DNA of 64,000 nucleotides, from assembly GCA_008933995.1 (NCBI GenBank), contig WARS01000009.1, positions 801,501 through 865,500 on the forward strand, read 5' to 3'. A model generated the notes under the pieces. That model saw only the letters and a list, made by a program, of their open reading frames with translations, was not told where the DNA came from and did no database searches. Within the stretch, counting starts at the first letter, position 1. Each line of letters opens with the position of its first letter. Of this stretch, positions 22,546 through 35,714 are shown in pieces. The DNA comes from Datnioides undecimradiatus. Its lineage: Eukaryota > Chordata > Actinopteri > Lobotiformes > Datnioididae. Made by a program: the position numbers and the translations under genes.

Positions 22546-24651
22546 ACCCCGCACTGCCTGACTCTCTCTGTACTCTCCAGTCTTGTGGGAGCCATTGAGA
22601 AAATCATTTGCTGTTGTTGTGTTTTATTCGACAGGGGGTTCTTCAGCCAGGCTCTGGCTGGTTTGCAGTGCTGTGTCATTCAATGTCTTCTTTTTTTGTT
22701 GCTGTTGCAGTCCACAACAGAGAGGAACATGCACGCACAGAGATCACTGAGTGCTTGCTCCAGTTTGCAAAAATGGAAAAAAGAGGGTTTTAACTTCTTC
22801 TGTTACATTCTCACGTGTAAACTTCGTCGTCTCCCCTTTAGTTTTCCAGCGCTGCAGCCGCTTTGCTGAGGTTCTCCTCCACATTTCCTTATTATGTGGT
22901 CGCCTCTCTGACAGCACTTCGCTGTTTATTTTTGCCCCCTGCATTTTGCTAATTAGCCTGCAGACCGGGCGGCATCGCAGGGAAGAAGAAGCAGAACGTC
23001 CCCTCCTTCCTCTTTGTTTCTGTGAGTTTACATTGTGGTTCGGTGGCCACTTAAAAGGCCCATCACAGGAAAAGAATGTCCCTAATTCCTCTGGTGTTGA
23101 CTCGCTGCTTCTTGCATTCACCCTACACTCGAGCCTGACATCAGAGCCTCCTCTCTGCACCGCCACAAAAGTGTGTTTCTTCTTCTTTTGGTAAATAGCA
23201 CCACAATATCGGCCAGATTTTGCTTTTGGATGTTTGCTTAACACACTAATTAATTCTTCCAGCTGCAGCATTTCAGTCACACAGTAATTCAGTTTGGATA
23301 GAGGGGAGAGAGGAGCCGAGAGGGGAAAACAACAGGGAGGCAGGGAAGTAAAAGAGCATGACTCCCATCAGGATAAGGAGGAGGAGGCAGGCGGCGGGGG
23401 TAGGAGGGCAGCGCACAGACCTCACTTCATGAGAGCCGCCGCTGTCCGAGCTGCAGCCAGAAAGTGCTTGTCTTCGCTTCGCTATCTCAGGAATGAACAC
23501 GGCTCGCCCCCTTTTGCAGCTCCCCACAAAAGTGTGGATTCACGTCTGGGGAGAGCGATTGTGTACCTTAAAAGCAGGACGGAAACACAGAATCCCCTTG
23601 TACCAGAACATCTTTGTGCTATTTAGGGTGAGCGGTGTACAGAAACCTGGGCTTTGGATGGCGGATGAAAGGGTGGTGAGGTATCAGATTTTTCACTGAT
23701 GTTCAGCCAAGAAATCGCCACGGCACTGACACAGAAACGCTCGTCAGATTTTGTCGGATCTGTCGAGGCGGTTTTGTGACCTGCCGTTGGAGATGTTCTG
23801 GCAGAACGCCATTCCTCATAGTTTTCAGAGATATACTAAACCCGGGAACATGCACGTTCCTTGCCAGACGTCTGAAAGACACAACTAGGCCAGTGAATGC
23901 TGTTTTTATTCGAGGTTGCGCACTCTCATCAAGGTTACAGAGTGCTTTGGTGCTTGAGAGGACTCCCCTGTGAGTATCAGCGAGCTTGTGATTGCATGAA
24001 GTCGCCTGGTCGGCCTCCTCGTCAGGCTTTTCAGCCATCTATCTGCAAACGAATCTCTTATTTGAAAACCTCAACATTGACTGAAGACCTAACAACACAT
24101 GCAAATAAGGTTTATGATTTCAGGACCTGCTTATGTCGTGGTTTTGAGCTAGAAGTCTGACTTTAAAGCTCTCATTTCCAAAGTCGTGGTTGATCTTTCC
24201 AGTTTTTTGAAATGAGCGAGCCCGAGTTTGAAGCGGTGGAAACCAAAAAAGGACCCTCGCAGACTGGAATGACTTTAAAGGCCGCTGACTCTAAACACTG
24301 CTGACGAAGCTCACCGGGGAGTGTAGGCGAGATAGAGAGGGGATTAATTCATTACGCTGTAATCTATATTTATATTTAATCAGGCGCCAGCTGCTGATCT
24401 CATAAGCCGCGGCATTGTAAACTAGTTTCTCTGAAACTGTGGAAAAGGGCGGAAAAGAGATGTTGGAGGGAGAGACGGGGGAGACGCCGAAGGGGAGGAG
24501 GGGACGGGAGCGGAGAGGGAGGTAAAGAGGGGGATGAATGAGCGAGGCAGGACCTTTTCAGGTGACGACAGAGGAGCTGGGCTTCGCTGCAGCCGCGGCC
24601 GCTCTGCCTGCTCTTTCCTCTTCCTGCCTCCTTCTTTCTAATTCTCCAACC

Positions 24652-24675
24652 TGTGTGTGTGTGTGTGTGTGTGTT
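24652..24675. repeat. (TG)n microsatellite
   Basis: TG repeat of about 24 bp, about 100 bp upstream of the opposed CA array at 24777-24802. Confidence 0.95.
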
Positions 24676-24776
24676 TCCCTCTCCCTCACAGCCGCCCTCT
24701 GGAGAGGGGCCAGTCAGAGAGATGGAGAGGTAGTTAGGCTCCCCAGGGACGCAGGATTCAATCTGCACACCCCAAA

Positions 24777-24802
24777 CACACACACACACACACACACACA
24801 CA
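24777..24802. repeat. (CA)n microsatellite
   Basis: Perfect CA repeat of about 26 bp. Confidence 0.95.
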
Positions 24803-26437
24803 TGTCGAGCCCGTCTGATAAGCATGTCCACTGTGACTGGCTTCGTTACCTTCTCAGATTCACATTACCTCCCAGGAGAGAGAGGGAGATGGAGGGAGGG
24901 GAGGGAGGAGGGGGGAGTGGAGGGAGAGAAGGGGGACAGCAGTAAGGGGGGTGTTGAGTTGGTTTCTTTTGCCTTCTGCACTGCTTGTTTTGCTTTCCCC
25001 TGCCCTCTTCCTCTCCCTCGCCTTTCCCAGACAGGAGCACGACAGGGAAGCCAGGTAGATGTTTCACTGATGTATAATTTCCTGTAGCAGTGTGATGGGA
25101 TTATAACTCTAATCTCCGCGCTCAACCAGATTAAATGACGGAGTCAGTAATTAGTGTTTTTGACCTCTAATCTCTTTACTTGCCCTGAGGAGGGGGGGGG
25201 GACAGGGGCTGATTTGTCTGTGTTGAACGAGGGCTGAGGTGGGCGGGGGAATGATTTCCTTGGGGGGGGGGCTGAGACAGCACAGGTGGTTCACTGTTGT
25301 TGACACAGTTTCCTCGCAGGGTATCGTCCCGGGTTTGGTTTCCTCGGCCTCTGAGCGTGCAGCCCGTACGTGTTTTTCTTGTGCTCATGTGGTTTCACTT
25401 AGTCCCGCGGTGCTCGGCGTTCAAGTGGCATGAAAGTTGAATTCAGGAAGCTAAATCGCCCAACACGTGACAACAAAGGTTTAATAAATGGAGATAATCA
25501 GCTCCTTATTTCCATTTCTACCCAAAAAAACATCTTTTAGTCAAAAGTTTGCATTTCATTTCATTTTTCAGTCCAATAACTCAGTAAAACATCCTCTTTT
25601 TTGATTGTTTATTCTTCCAAAGGCTCAAAACTCTCTCAACTTTCAATCCAAACTACTGTTTCAGTTTGTCAGACAACTCAGACGTCTTATGTGGCTTTAA
25701 AGTGAAAGATTGTCTGTCTGTGATTTCAATTTGTCTCAGGGTGTTCCCCCGCCTTTAACCAAATGCTGCAAGGATTTAATCCAACCTCGAAAGGACAAAA
25801 AAAGAATAAATTAGACTTCAAACTAAAATCAGAAGCTGGAAGATGTTTTATTTTCATATTTGGGGCACAGAAACAAATGAATCGCAGCAGCGGTCATGAA
25901 TATGTCCCGCGCTCTCGTTGTCTGACGAGCAAAGTCACACTGAGGTCATTTAAGTAGTGCAGCCGTTAACTGGATGGATGCACGCGAGGACTTGGAGACG
26001 CGAAGACGGTGCCACAAATAAAACCAGAAAACAACGAGGACGCCACTTAGAGCCATTTAGAAAAGGCGCGGGGACACAATTAAACGTCCACCGATTCGCG
26101 TTTTATCACCTCTGTTCCTGGGAGGAGAGGAAGCCGCAGCCAGAACGCGGCAGCTCTCCAGGAGTAGCTGCTGCTCGGCGAGCGTGCGACCTCCTCTCCC
26201 AGACACGAGACGGAGATTTACTGCCAGACGGCCGACACTGGGGTGTAATTGCGATAACGGAGGAACCCCCTGGGATCAATGTTAATTCAGGATTAATGGG
26301 CGATTTCATTGATTTCGCTATTGATGATCAGAACGCGGCGTTGACGGGGGTATTGACCGGATTAGAATGAGAATTGATTGGTCCAGATAGAGAGCGATAT
26401 TGAGCAGAGCACCTTGCCTTTCTGTGGGTGTGTCGAT

Positions 26438-26469
26438 GCGTGCGCGTGCGCGTGTGTGTGTGTGTGTGT
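26438..26469. repeat. (CGTG/TG)n alternating repeat
   Basis: CG and TG steps grading into a pure TG array, about 32 bp in all, with purine-pyrimidine alternation throughout. Confidence 0.9.
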
Positions 26470-27289
26470 CCTCACCACAAACGAAACACTGTCGCCCGAC
26501 CGATATGAGACTGGGAAAAGGAAAAGTTCACTTTAAGGCTTAGACGATCTTTTCTATGCAACAAACTTTACAAAGATACTCAGACGGCTGCTTTCGTAAT
26601 CAATAAACTTGAAGAAAAAACATTAAAAAAAACAAAAAAACATGACAACAAAGACTTTTTTCTGCTTCATATAGCAGAAAACAGTCGGCACATACCAATA
26701 TGTCACATTATCAGCCGATAATACTGGCTGACTGAGGGGTCCTGGCTCTATGTACTGTGTAGATTTGCGTGTGTGTTGGCGAGCGAGTGTGTAATCCAGT
26801 GTAATTTGTTTTCTGTGACAGTCGTTAGGTGCAGTCAGGTGGTCCGTGGTCTCATGACGCCAGTCACATGAGAGAAAGAAAAGCGAGGTTGTTGTTTTAT
26901 GGCTGATTTTAAGTGCTCAGACGGTATTCAGCAGGGAGAGACGCCGAGGAGAGAGAAGGCGAAGGGATGTGGGATGAAGGTCGAGAGGAAAGTTCATCTC
27001 ACTGATGAGTTCCAGGAGGTTTTCTCTCTATTCTTCTGTTAGTTTGGTTACAAAACTGCTCCAGACTGGCGGGCCTTGGACTTTTTTTTTTTTCTTGGGG
27101 GGTGGGTTTGTTTCAATGCCAATTAATAATTCACGGCTGAAAGGTTCCTGGTTTGACAGATCCTGTGTGAAGTACAGTAAGAGTCAGTGAGGAAGAAAGG
27201 GGGAAGGAAGGAGAGGCTGGATCCAACGATGCACGGGTCAAGGAGAGATTTAATGAGTCGTTTGCTTCTCATTATTCAGAATAATAATT

Positions 27290-27292
<3 letters not shown>

Positions 27293-27328
<36 letters not shown>
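27293..27328. repeat. (TG)n microsatellite
   Basis: About 36 bp of uninterrupted TG repeat. Confidence 0.97.
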
Positions 27329-27815
27329 CATTCCTGAAGCACCAGTGAGGCGTCCATTCGTAGCCGTCTCCCCCCTCTGTCTCTCCGTCTCTCCCCGTCT
27401 TCCATCTTTCCTGTCTCATTCTCATTTCCATTCTTCACTTGATTCAAATCATCACATGTCTGAAATACACAGGACTCTGCAGAATAAAGAGGCCCCAAGG
27501 TGACGTCCTCCGGTCCCTCTTTGGTGTTTCTGTCAAATGATTGGTTTATTACAATCAGCGTCCTCAGCCGGTGACCTCTTTCACCTGTCTCTCTCTCTGT
27601 CACCTTCGTCCTCACATCTCTCCCTCTGTCTCCGCTCTCTGCCAGGCTCGCCGGCGTCTGAATCTCACGCACAGGTTCGAGTGTGTATTTGCAGGCGGCG
27701 CGTTGTTGATTACCATAATTAACATGGTTATGTTAATTGTAGCGCGTTAATTTTGCTGATGGAACACATTTGTAAAGGTGAACTCTGTGGACAGACGGCT
27801 TTTGCCTCAGGCTAC

Positions 27816-27816
<1 letters not shown>

Positions 27817-27851
<35 letters not shown>
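27817..27851. repeat. (TG)n microsatellite
   Basis: TG repeat of about 35 bp, paired at about 155 bp with the opposed CA array 28006-28038. Confidence 0.97.
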
Positions 27852-27853
<2 letters not shown>

Positions 27854-28003
27854 AATGCTTGTGTATTGTGTGTAAACGCGTTGCTCTGCTCATGTTAGCA
27901 GCTGACAGATCGGCTCCAAACAGGTGTGTATCGCCTGGAAACTGTATTTACTCTGCAGCGCACCGTGCTGACGCAGACACCCGCGGCAACGTTGAAACCA
28001 GAG

Positions 28004-28005
<2 letters not shown>

Positions 28006-28038
<33 letters not shown>
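28006..28038. repeat. (CA)n microsatellite
   Basis: Perfect CA repeat of about 33 bp. Confidence 0.97.
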
Positions 28039-28041
<3 letters not shown>

Positions 28042-29099
28042 TCTTAGTGGTCAGCCAAAACAGCAAATGCTGCATAGAGCTTATCTGATTATGAGCAGGG
28101 TTAGATAGAGGACTCTGCGTCCACAGTGGATGAAGAGACAAGCAGATGAACAGACTGATGCATAGTTTAACTAGAGACAAAGATGGCGTCCTGGTGGGTG
28201 ACCGGTCCGAAGACCGTGCACCTGTGACCTGCGTCTGGCCGGGAGCGTTCGTCACGAGTCCCCCTCCTCATATTTTTCCATCAGACTAACAAGAAAGTGA
28301 GAAATTAGATTGAATGACACAGAGGCCCGAAATAGCTGCGTAATGAACGTCCCTAACGCACAGCTCGGAGGCAGGAACGCACGACAAATTGTTGCGATGT
28401 GTGCGCGTCCGATGTCGTGGCGAGAGAGCGGGCTCTGGCGCCTATTTATAAAGACCTCCCCAGTGGAAATAATCTGTGTTCTTCTTCTCTAACTACATTA
28501 TTTGTCATGTTATCTTCAGCATGTTTAGCTTCCCACTGTGTTTCCGAGCTCCTAAAGAAAGCACCCTCAGTGTTTTCATCCGCGGCCCCTTTAAAAAGCA
28601 GACGGCAGAGTTATGACACCGACGTTTGGGTTTGATGTACCGGTAAAATCGTTCTTGAGGGTGTATTATTTTGAGAAATGTCAAAAATAGAGTCACGGCA
28701 ACCGATTTTTCAGGAGAATGGTTGTTGGTACTGCCGTTGTGCAGAGCCGGTTATGTCAGTCTGACTGAGAGGACCAGGAGCTCGCTCTTCCACTGTTGCA
28801 CGACATGATGATTTTTAACCACGGTTACCTGCGTTTAGGCGAGAGGCGCCGGACGCAGACGGTGGCGCCCCCCTCACCGCGAGGAGCTAAAGCCGTGCAC
28901 GCTTCCAGAAACGCAGCCGACCGTGCAGAGCACATCAGCGTCACTTGGATAAATATGAGAAGAGGCTCCTTAGTCACACACATTTGAATGTTTCAAAGTG
29001 CGCGTGTGCATTTCTAACGTTAACCAGTCGGCGCGCTGGCACGGCCTGCTCTTGATGTCAGAGTACTGCTTTGATCACGCTGGGACTTATCTAGTAGTT

Positions 29100-29260
29100 C
29101 TCATCCCCTCCCGTCTCTTCCTCTCTCGTCCTCTCCTTCCTCTCTCCTCTCCTCTTTCCTCCTTCCCTCTCTTCTCATCCCTCCTCCCTCCGCCGGTCCT
29201 CCTCAGTATGCCTCACCCCTCCTCGCCACCTCCCCCTCTCCTGTCTGTATCCACCCTGAC
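29100..29260. repeat. Pyrimidine-rich low-complexity tract
   Basis: About 160 bp dominated by CCTCTC, TCCTC and CTTCC words on the + strand. Confidence 0.8.
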
Positions 29261-29730
29261 TGTGCTACAGATGAACAGAGCAGTTGCTCACCTGAAAACG
29301 GTGCCATAAATAACCACAATGAACCATATTAAATAGATTTTTTTCCAGGAGAGTTTTATCCATAAATACACCGAAACCCTCCGAACACTCAAAACGACGT
29401 TAAGGATCGGACGGGAAGGCACGGATGATGTTGGTGTCTGGATCTTTTTTGTGTTTGCTAATGACCCACTCACACAAAAACCGCTTGTGGGAACAGAGTC
29501 CTTATTGATTCAGCTGTGCAGATATAAAGGTGTGCTCTGAAACATAATAGCGTCGCTGTCTCCTCCTGTGTACCTTCACACACTGGGCTGCCACAGAGAG
29601 AGAGCGAGAGAGAGCAGGCCTTGGGATTATATAACTACCGTCTTAGTCCGCGGCTTAACGCGCAAACACACATGCACACTTTTCAGCCTGTGATGTGACG
29701 GCGCGCTGATGATGATGGCTCAGCAACATG

Positions 29731-29734
<4 letters not shown>

Positions 29735-29764
<30 letters not shown>
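29735..29764. repeat. (CA)n microsatellite
   Basis: CA repeat of about 30 bp with a GC step near its start. Confidence 0.96.
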
Positions 29765-29769
<5 letters not shown>

Positions 29770-32700
29770 CCTGTTTTCTTTTCTACAAGACAGAGCATTA
29801 CTGCAGGGTTGACCTCTTTACCATAATAACCTCTCCCACTCTGCTCCCCTCTGTCTCTTTCTGTTCATGTGTGTTTCTTTATGTTTCCGCCGTCCCTCCT
29901 CTCTCCGCGTTATCCCTCTCACAAACTCCCACACTCCTCCTTTTCTCTGTCCCTATGACTTTTCCCCCCTCTTCCTCTCCCTCCGCCGCTCCGTAGCCGT
30001 GCTTCATTGACCGTGACACTTATAACGGTGTAATATGATTGAATATGACTGCGGCTTCTTCGTTGGACAGTATTAATTTCACTTTTTTTTTTTTCCATGC
30101 GAACGGCTTGACTCCAGTATATTTCTCCTCCCACTCTATGCTGGGATCCCTGACTGTGACTCAGACTTATAGAAGAGCACTTATAGCAACCTCTCTCTCT
30201 CTCTCTCTCTCCTTCCATTTCCTCATTTGTCCTGCAAGTTTCTGTTGGTGCATCTGCCCGCTTCATGCCTCTCTATCTTTTATCTGTGTCTCTTCTTCCA
30301 CGCAGTGTCCATTTCTCATCCCGCCTGTCTTCATCTCAGATACAGTTGCAGCTGTGACTGCATTGACCTTTTCGGTGAAAGGAGAAACAGTGAACGACAG
30401 ATATAGCCTCGTCCGGGACCGGCTAATTGTTGTTTCGCTATAGAAAGTCCTAGCCACGTATAGGGAGAGGTAGGAGGACGGATTCAAGGCTTCACACTGC
30501 TATTAATTCATGTGTGGAACATAATAATCATAATAACCTGCTCTTTTACCCTTGATGACTGAGAGTGAGTCTCTATTGACTTCAGCTTGAAGAGGTGGTG
30601 CCAATCAGCAGGTGACAACATGAGCAAGTGCTTCAGTTTGCAGTTTTTGTCATTTTAACTAATACAAACAGCACATTATGTTTAATTAGATATTGGATTT
30701 TTATAATATTGGCTATGGATATGTATTTTTAGCGGACTATGCAATGGCACTGGCTGTCATTGCGATTAATTTGAAATATATGCGGATAATCCTGTTGCAG
30801 CTATTTTTAAATGCATTGAAGCAGCAGTTGCTTTGAGCCGTTTTCATACATTGTATGTGTTTTCAATGTTTATGTGGAGTGACATCGAATTTGTCACGGC
30901 CACGTTTATTTTTATTGTGATGTTACGAAACCAAGTGCCATCACCAGCGCTGATACTCTGCTGGCAAGGTTGAACAAACGAGGTCACAGCGTGCATGCGT
31001 GTGTGTGTGTGTGTGTACTCCAATGCGCTCATGCATGTGGGTGTTTTCACATACAAGCGCCAAAGCTGGACCGTGCAAGGTCAACACATAGTGTGTGTAC
31101 GCGTGTGCACGTTAGAACAACAAATAAAAGTCATTTGAGGCGGCCTGTCTGCATGTGTCCGTCTCACCTGAAGGTGGGTCACCCTGGCCTCTGTGTGGGA
31201 GTCCTGTGAGTGTGTGTGTGTGTGTCCCGTTATCTTTATGAGAACCAGGTGTCTCCAGAGCCACAGAAAGACCTGGAATTTCCTCCCAAGAGCAGGAGAG
31301 GTTTCAGTTTTGAGTGAAACTCCTATTTGAAACTTAGAAGAGGCATTAGGTTGAGTTTAGGTTTGGTGGTGAAGGACACAGTATGGATTAGGAGTTTGCA
31401 AAGTGGGTCTAATCTGTGTGAAAGTGTGTGTGTGTGCGTGTGGGGCAGGCATACAGGGGTAAATACATCAGCACTTGTCTCGACAGCTGTTTTGACCTTT
31501 TTATATGAGAAAATAGCCCCGATGTTTTATTCACGGCGCCCGCTGATATTTTATTCAACAAGGCAATGCACCAATCTTTAAGAGCAGTTTAGAGCAATGA
31601 GAGCTGTGTGTCACCAGGTTTTCACTCTCGAGATGAAAAGAAATATATCAAAGAAAATATCTCGCTCTGACGTTTGGAGGAGAGAGAAACTCCTCTCATT
31701 TGTGAGGATTTCCATTTTCTATTTATCCTTCAGAGGAAGCGTTTGTCTGATGGGTTTACTCCAAACGACTTGAACAAGTTGAGTTGCTTAAGGACAAGTC
31801 ACCACGTAGTCCTGTTGGTTTTAAGATATTAGGTCCTGAAACATCGACTGTGCAGGCTGCAGTTCCTCTTTCTGTGAGTCCATACCTGCAGGTCCAAAGA
31901 GGTTTAAGTCCTCAAGGAGACAATGGAGCTTCTTATTTCATCAATAAACTATTGAAAAATGAAATGAATTGAAAAGGCTCCTTTTGATCTGATATCAAAA
32001 CAAATGTTCTCCTGCTGTGTACTTTAAATCAAACCTGAGAAGAAAGGGGACAAAGTGCTGTTTTTCCAGATGGTTGCTGATAAACAGTCGTGCATCAGTT
32101 TTGGGGGACCTGTGGCAAAAGGAGCTACTTTTGCAGCTTTGTTGAGATATGTGGTTCACAAGAGGGGGGTCCTCGGTTAGGGGGGAAGCTTGAGAACCAA
32201 CAGTGCGAGCTTACTGAGGTATGTGATTGCAGCTCAGGACAACAAAGGCCTCTCTGTGTCAACCTGGAGAAAGAAGGGAGGGGAACTGGCCTCAAAAACC
32301 ATGCGGGGGGGTTATTATCAAGTATCCAGAGCGTCCATGCATTGGTTTGGAGCAGGATGGGGGGGGGGGAATGTAGGGAGAGAGCAGAGGGGATCGTTTT
32401 GCAGGGGAGGATGTTTTGGCACAATGACCCTTGTGTCCTCCAGTTTGTCATTGAGCCAAGGGTTTGTCGGCGGTTTGCGGGTGCGGGGTGGGAGAGGGCG
32501 ATTTAGAGGGGTAATTAGGGTCATTACACATGCACGGTGGGTGTAATGGTCCGCAACGTTGCTGATCAATTCCTCCCTCTTCTCTCCACGCCCACCCCCC
32601 GGTTCCCGTCAACACACCAAAACTCATTCCCCCACGTAATAATCGTTCAAAAAGAGATTAAACGGCTGCGGACACGAGCTAAATTGCTCAAATCAAAGGG

Positions 32701-32934
32701 CGTCAATACATTTGCTTAAAAACGTGTATGCTGTGGAGCAAAAGCCCAGCGAGTGCAAATATCACACAAAGATCAATGCCATGTTAAAATGAGGCCCGTC
32801 AAGCATTTCATGAAGTCTTGTGTTTGGTTTATTATCAACAGGGATCAAGGGTCAAATCGACTGAGGATCCAACCACACAGCAAAACACAGTCCAGCTTCT
32901 TGTTTTTAACCACGAGCACCAAAAACCAGGCTTT

Positions 32935-32959
32935 TTGTTTGTTTGTTTGTTTGTTTGTT
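32935..32959. repeat. (GTTT)6 tetranucleotide repeat
   Basis: Six GTTT units preceded by a short T run. Confidence 0.93.
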
Positions 32960-34779
32960 CTCTCTTTTCTAATTTTCCTAGCTCCTGATTCGATATTCTA
33001 TTCCAGGTTGATGTCCAGCATTTAACAGCTGGCATGAGAGAAGAGCTCGCTATTAAATATGAATGAAGTTCTCCGCTGTCCTGCGGGCCTTACTTACAAG
33101 GAAATCAAGCCTTTGATGATGCGCACGCTGCTTTGAAATCAAAGCCATTGTTGAACTTTATCATTATGAATAAAAAAACAGACTCAGAGCTGTTAAACCA
33201 TTAATAGGTGAACAGATCATGACCTGCCTTTGAGCCGGAGTGTTCGGCCAGTAAGGTCTCCATGGGCTAATGTCAATGTAAACGCTGTGTGTCAGTTACT
33301 GGATAAATGGGACTGGGGGGGCGGGTGTACATCCCGGGCTGAAGGGTGGTCTTTAAAGGCTTAGTGGCATCCACTAAGACCCTGTGTTCTGCCCCTTGCC
33401 TCCTCAATAGAGCAAAGCTAATCTGGGTCTGCTCTGGGCTGCTTCTTTTGGCTCGTGGGCGACTCTCTCCCTCCCTCTTCGTCTCTTTTCCATCTCAACC
33501 TAAGCGACGCAACGGTCTCGCTCAAGGACACTTTGACTGGACACATGGCTGTTGATGCGCATAAGCTGCGGTGAAAGAAGTGTTGACCTTTGAGCCAGAT
33601 ACTCGTCCGTCAAAACACTTGATGAAAACCTGCTCGGGGTGTACAGAGGACTCCATCAAGCCCGGTGTGACTCTGACATACGTCTTCCTCTCTGGACACC
33701 CGCCTCTTGGCCGCCATGTTTGAGGAAAATGCTAGAAAGCGACCGGATGATAGAGCTTAGATGCAAAACTGTGTTAGCGTTCGCCTGATGCTAACAAACG
33801 ATGCATCTCCTTTAACTCTTTATCCAATGTAAATGTAGGCATCTCTCTCACTCGCCATCTCGCTGTGTCTTCTCTCTTTCTCCCTCACTGGCTCCCGAGG
33901 GTCACGGTGTCAGCTGTTGGACAATGGGACAGCTGTATCCAGATCAGCCAAGGAGCCACAAGCCCCCAGGGGTGGGATTAAGCCAATTAGTAGCTGCCAA
34001 TCACTATGACATATCATGGACAGCTACGTAGATCAATACTAGGATGAATGGAGGGAGGGTGGGACGGGCGAGCGGACGGCAGGCCGGCGGTGAGGGAAGG
34101 ACTTGGTGCATGGATAGCTGGAGATTGAGCAAGTGAGGCTAGATGCAGAATAGACAATGGAGTTTGGAGGGATGGATGGACTGAAAAGCGAAGGGAAGCA
34201 GGGATCAGACGAGTTTTTGAATGGATGGAGGGATGATGGGAAATATAAGCACGCCAAACCAGCGCCTGGGCTGACGCATTGCCGTAAAAAATAAATGAGA
34301 GACGCTGCGAGACAATGTGAGATATCGCCTCTCGTGAAGTCGCTGTTATAAAGTGCTGAAATTGATTTAAAAAGTATGTAAAATTTAGATGTGGAAGGAA
34401 AAGCTGCGTGCAGGAAATGTAAAAAGTACGGTAAGCGGAGAGCCAAAGAGCCAAAGAGGCATTTGGGGACAAAATAACAGAGAAAGAAAGCGATCCAGGG
34501 ATATAAATAAAGACTAGTGCCATAATAAAGCGTAGCCTCAGTCTGCAACCCCAGGAGACGTTAAAAATGAATAGGTGTGCAAATCAGTCCACCCTTCCTC
34601 TTCCGCCATCTTTCTTTTCTGATCATCTCTGCTCTGTCTCCCATCTGTTTTGCATTAAAGTGCTGGTGGGTGTGTGCTCTGTAGTCCAAAGAGTTTTGCG
34701 GGAGACGCAGAATTTGTTTATCGCGGCTGCGGACATCAGAAGATCCCGTCTCCTTCTGACAGCTGAGAGAGAGAGAGAG

Positions 34780-35679
34780 GGGGGAAAAAAGGCCCCAGTG
34801 GAGAATCAATAGGCCTCAGAGGGAGAATGACAGGAGGAGGGGGAGGATATGGGGGGCTTTGGAGGGAAGGAAAGAAAGAAATGATGCAAAAATAAGAGAG
34901 GAAATGAGAGGGAAAAGGGAGGGGAACAGGGACGCAGATGGTTAATAAAGAAAGAACGGATTGGGAAGATGTGGAAGCTGCATCAATACAGTCAAAAGTC
35001 AGTTACATCAAGAAAGACTCAAAGGATGAGAATGAATGATGGAGGCATGGAGTAGAGTGGAAAAGGAAGGATGAAGACCCTAAAAAACGTTGGCACATCT
35101 GCCACATCCAGACTATTAGGGAATAATTGAGAACGAATGTGCCTTCAATGGCAAAAAGCTACTGTTTCTGAGCCGATTGAGATAAAAGTGAATGGACTGT
35201 AGAGCTAGAGTGCGTAGAACTGCGATGGTGGCAAAGGGAAGCGGGAAAAAAGGGGGGGAAGAGGAGAGGAAAGGGGAGAGAGAGAGGGAAGGAAGGAAAG
35301 GAAGACGGTGTACGAACATCCAAACAAATTAAGGATGGGAGAGAAAAGTGGAGGATGCGAGTGACACAAAGAGTACAATGGTACAAAATGGAAAGGGAAT
35401 ATGTAAGGAGATGAAAAAGGGCGTTTTAAAAGCAATAAAGGAAGCTGTGAGACGAAGGAGAGGAGGTTTTATGAAAATAAAAAAAAATGAATAAAAGGCC
35501 AGATGAGAGAGAAAAAGGAGGAAGCAGGACAGAATGGCAGGAGGAAGGAGACAAGGGAGGAAAACGAGGAGGAGAGGATGTTGTTGCGTGAATATGAAGC
35601 CTGGAACATCTGGCACGCCTCTCCAGAAGTTCTTCGGCCTTTTGAATTTGTATGTTTGAGCGTGTGTGTGTGTGTGTGG

Positions 35680-35714
<35 letters not shown>

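Larger units (their letters stand above)
20776..22600 (+). other. Start of putative first intron, CpG-rich
   Basis: No coding sequence is supportable. The segment holds an alternating CG/TG block (21324-21344), a T15 run (21253-21267), a mixed TG array (about 21479-21527), a C13 run (21735-21747), a GCCGCT hexamer repeat (22162-22189), and GA-rich and CT-rich tracts facing each other (22271-22334 and 22496-22545). The 195-codon minus-strand frame at 20470-21057 overlaps the donor region and has no recognisable domain. Confidence 0.5.
22601..29700 (+). other. Putative intron, no genes
   Basis: No exon is supportable. Contents are microsatellites (24652-24675, 24777-24802, 26438-26469, 27293-27328, 27817-27851, 28006-28038), a purine-rich stretch at about 24880-24960, two G10 runs (25192-25201 and 25262-25271), a homeodomain-site-rich unique stretch at 26240-26390, and a pyrimidine-rich tract at 29100-29260. 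Minus- and plus-strand frames of up to 178 codons in this interval lack domains and sit on unique or low-complexity DNA without splice support. Confidence 0.5.
29701..34000 (+). other. Putative intron, no genes
   Basis: No exon is supportable. Contents are a CA array (29735-29764), short T and CT tracts (about 30083-30094 and 30192-30211), a short TG array (30999-31016), several G runs between 32300 and 32510, a GTTT repeat (32935-32959) and an unusually AT-rich unique stretch at 30650-30860. The segment at 33050-33240 is unique, TAAT/ATTA-containing and free of simple repeats, so it is a candidate conserved non-coding element (inference). Confidence 0.5.

Noticed and set aside
22744-23280. 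178-codon minus-strand frame
   Set aside because: Mixed composition but no recognisable domain and no supporting splice sites; left as a chance ORF.
32090-32546. Two overlapping + strand frames of 118-138 codons, Gly/Arg-rich
   Set aside because: Explained by the cluster of G runs; two different frames are open over the same DNA, as expected for stop-poor G-rich sequence.
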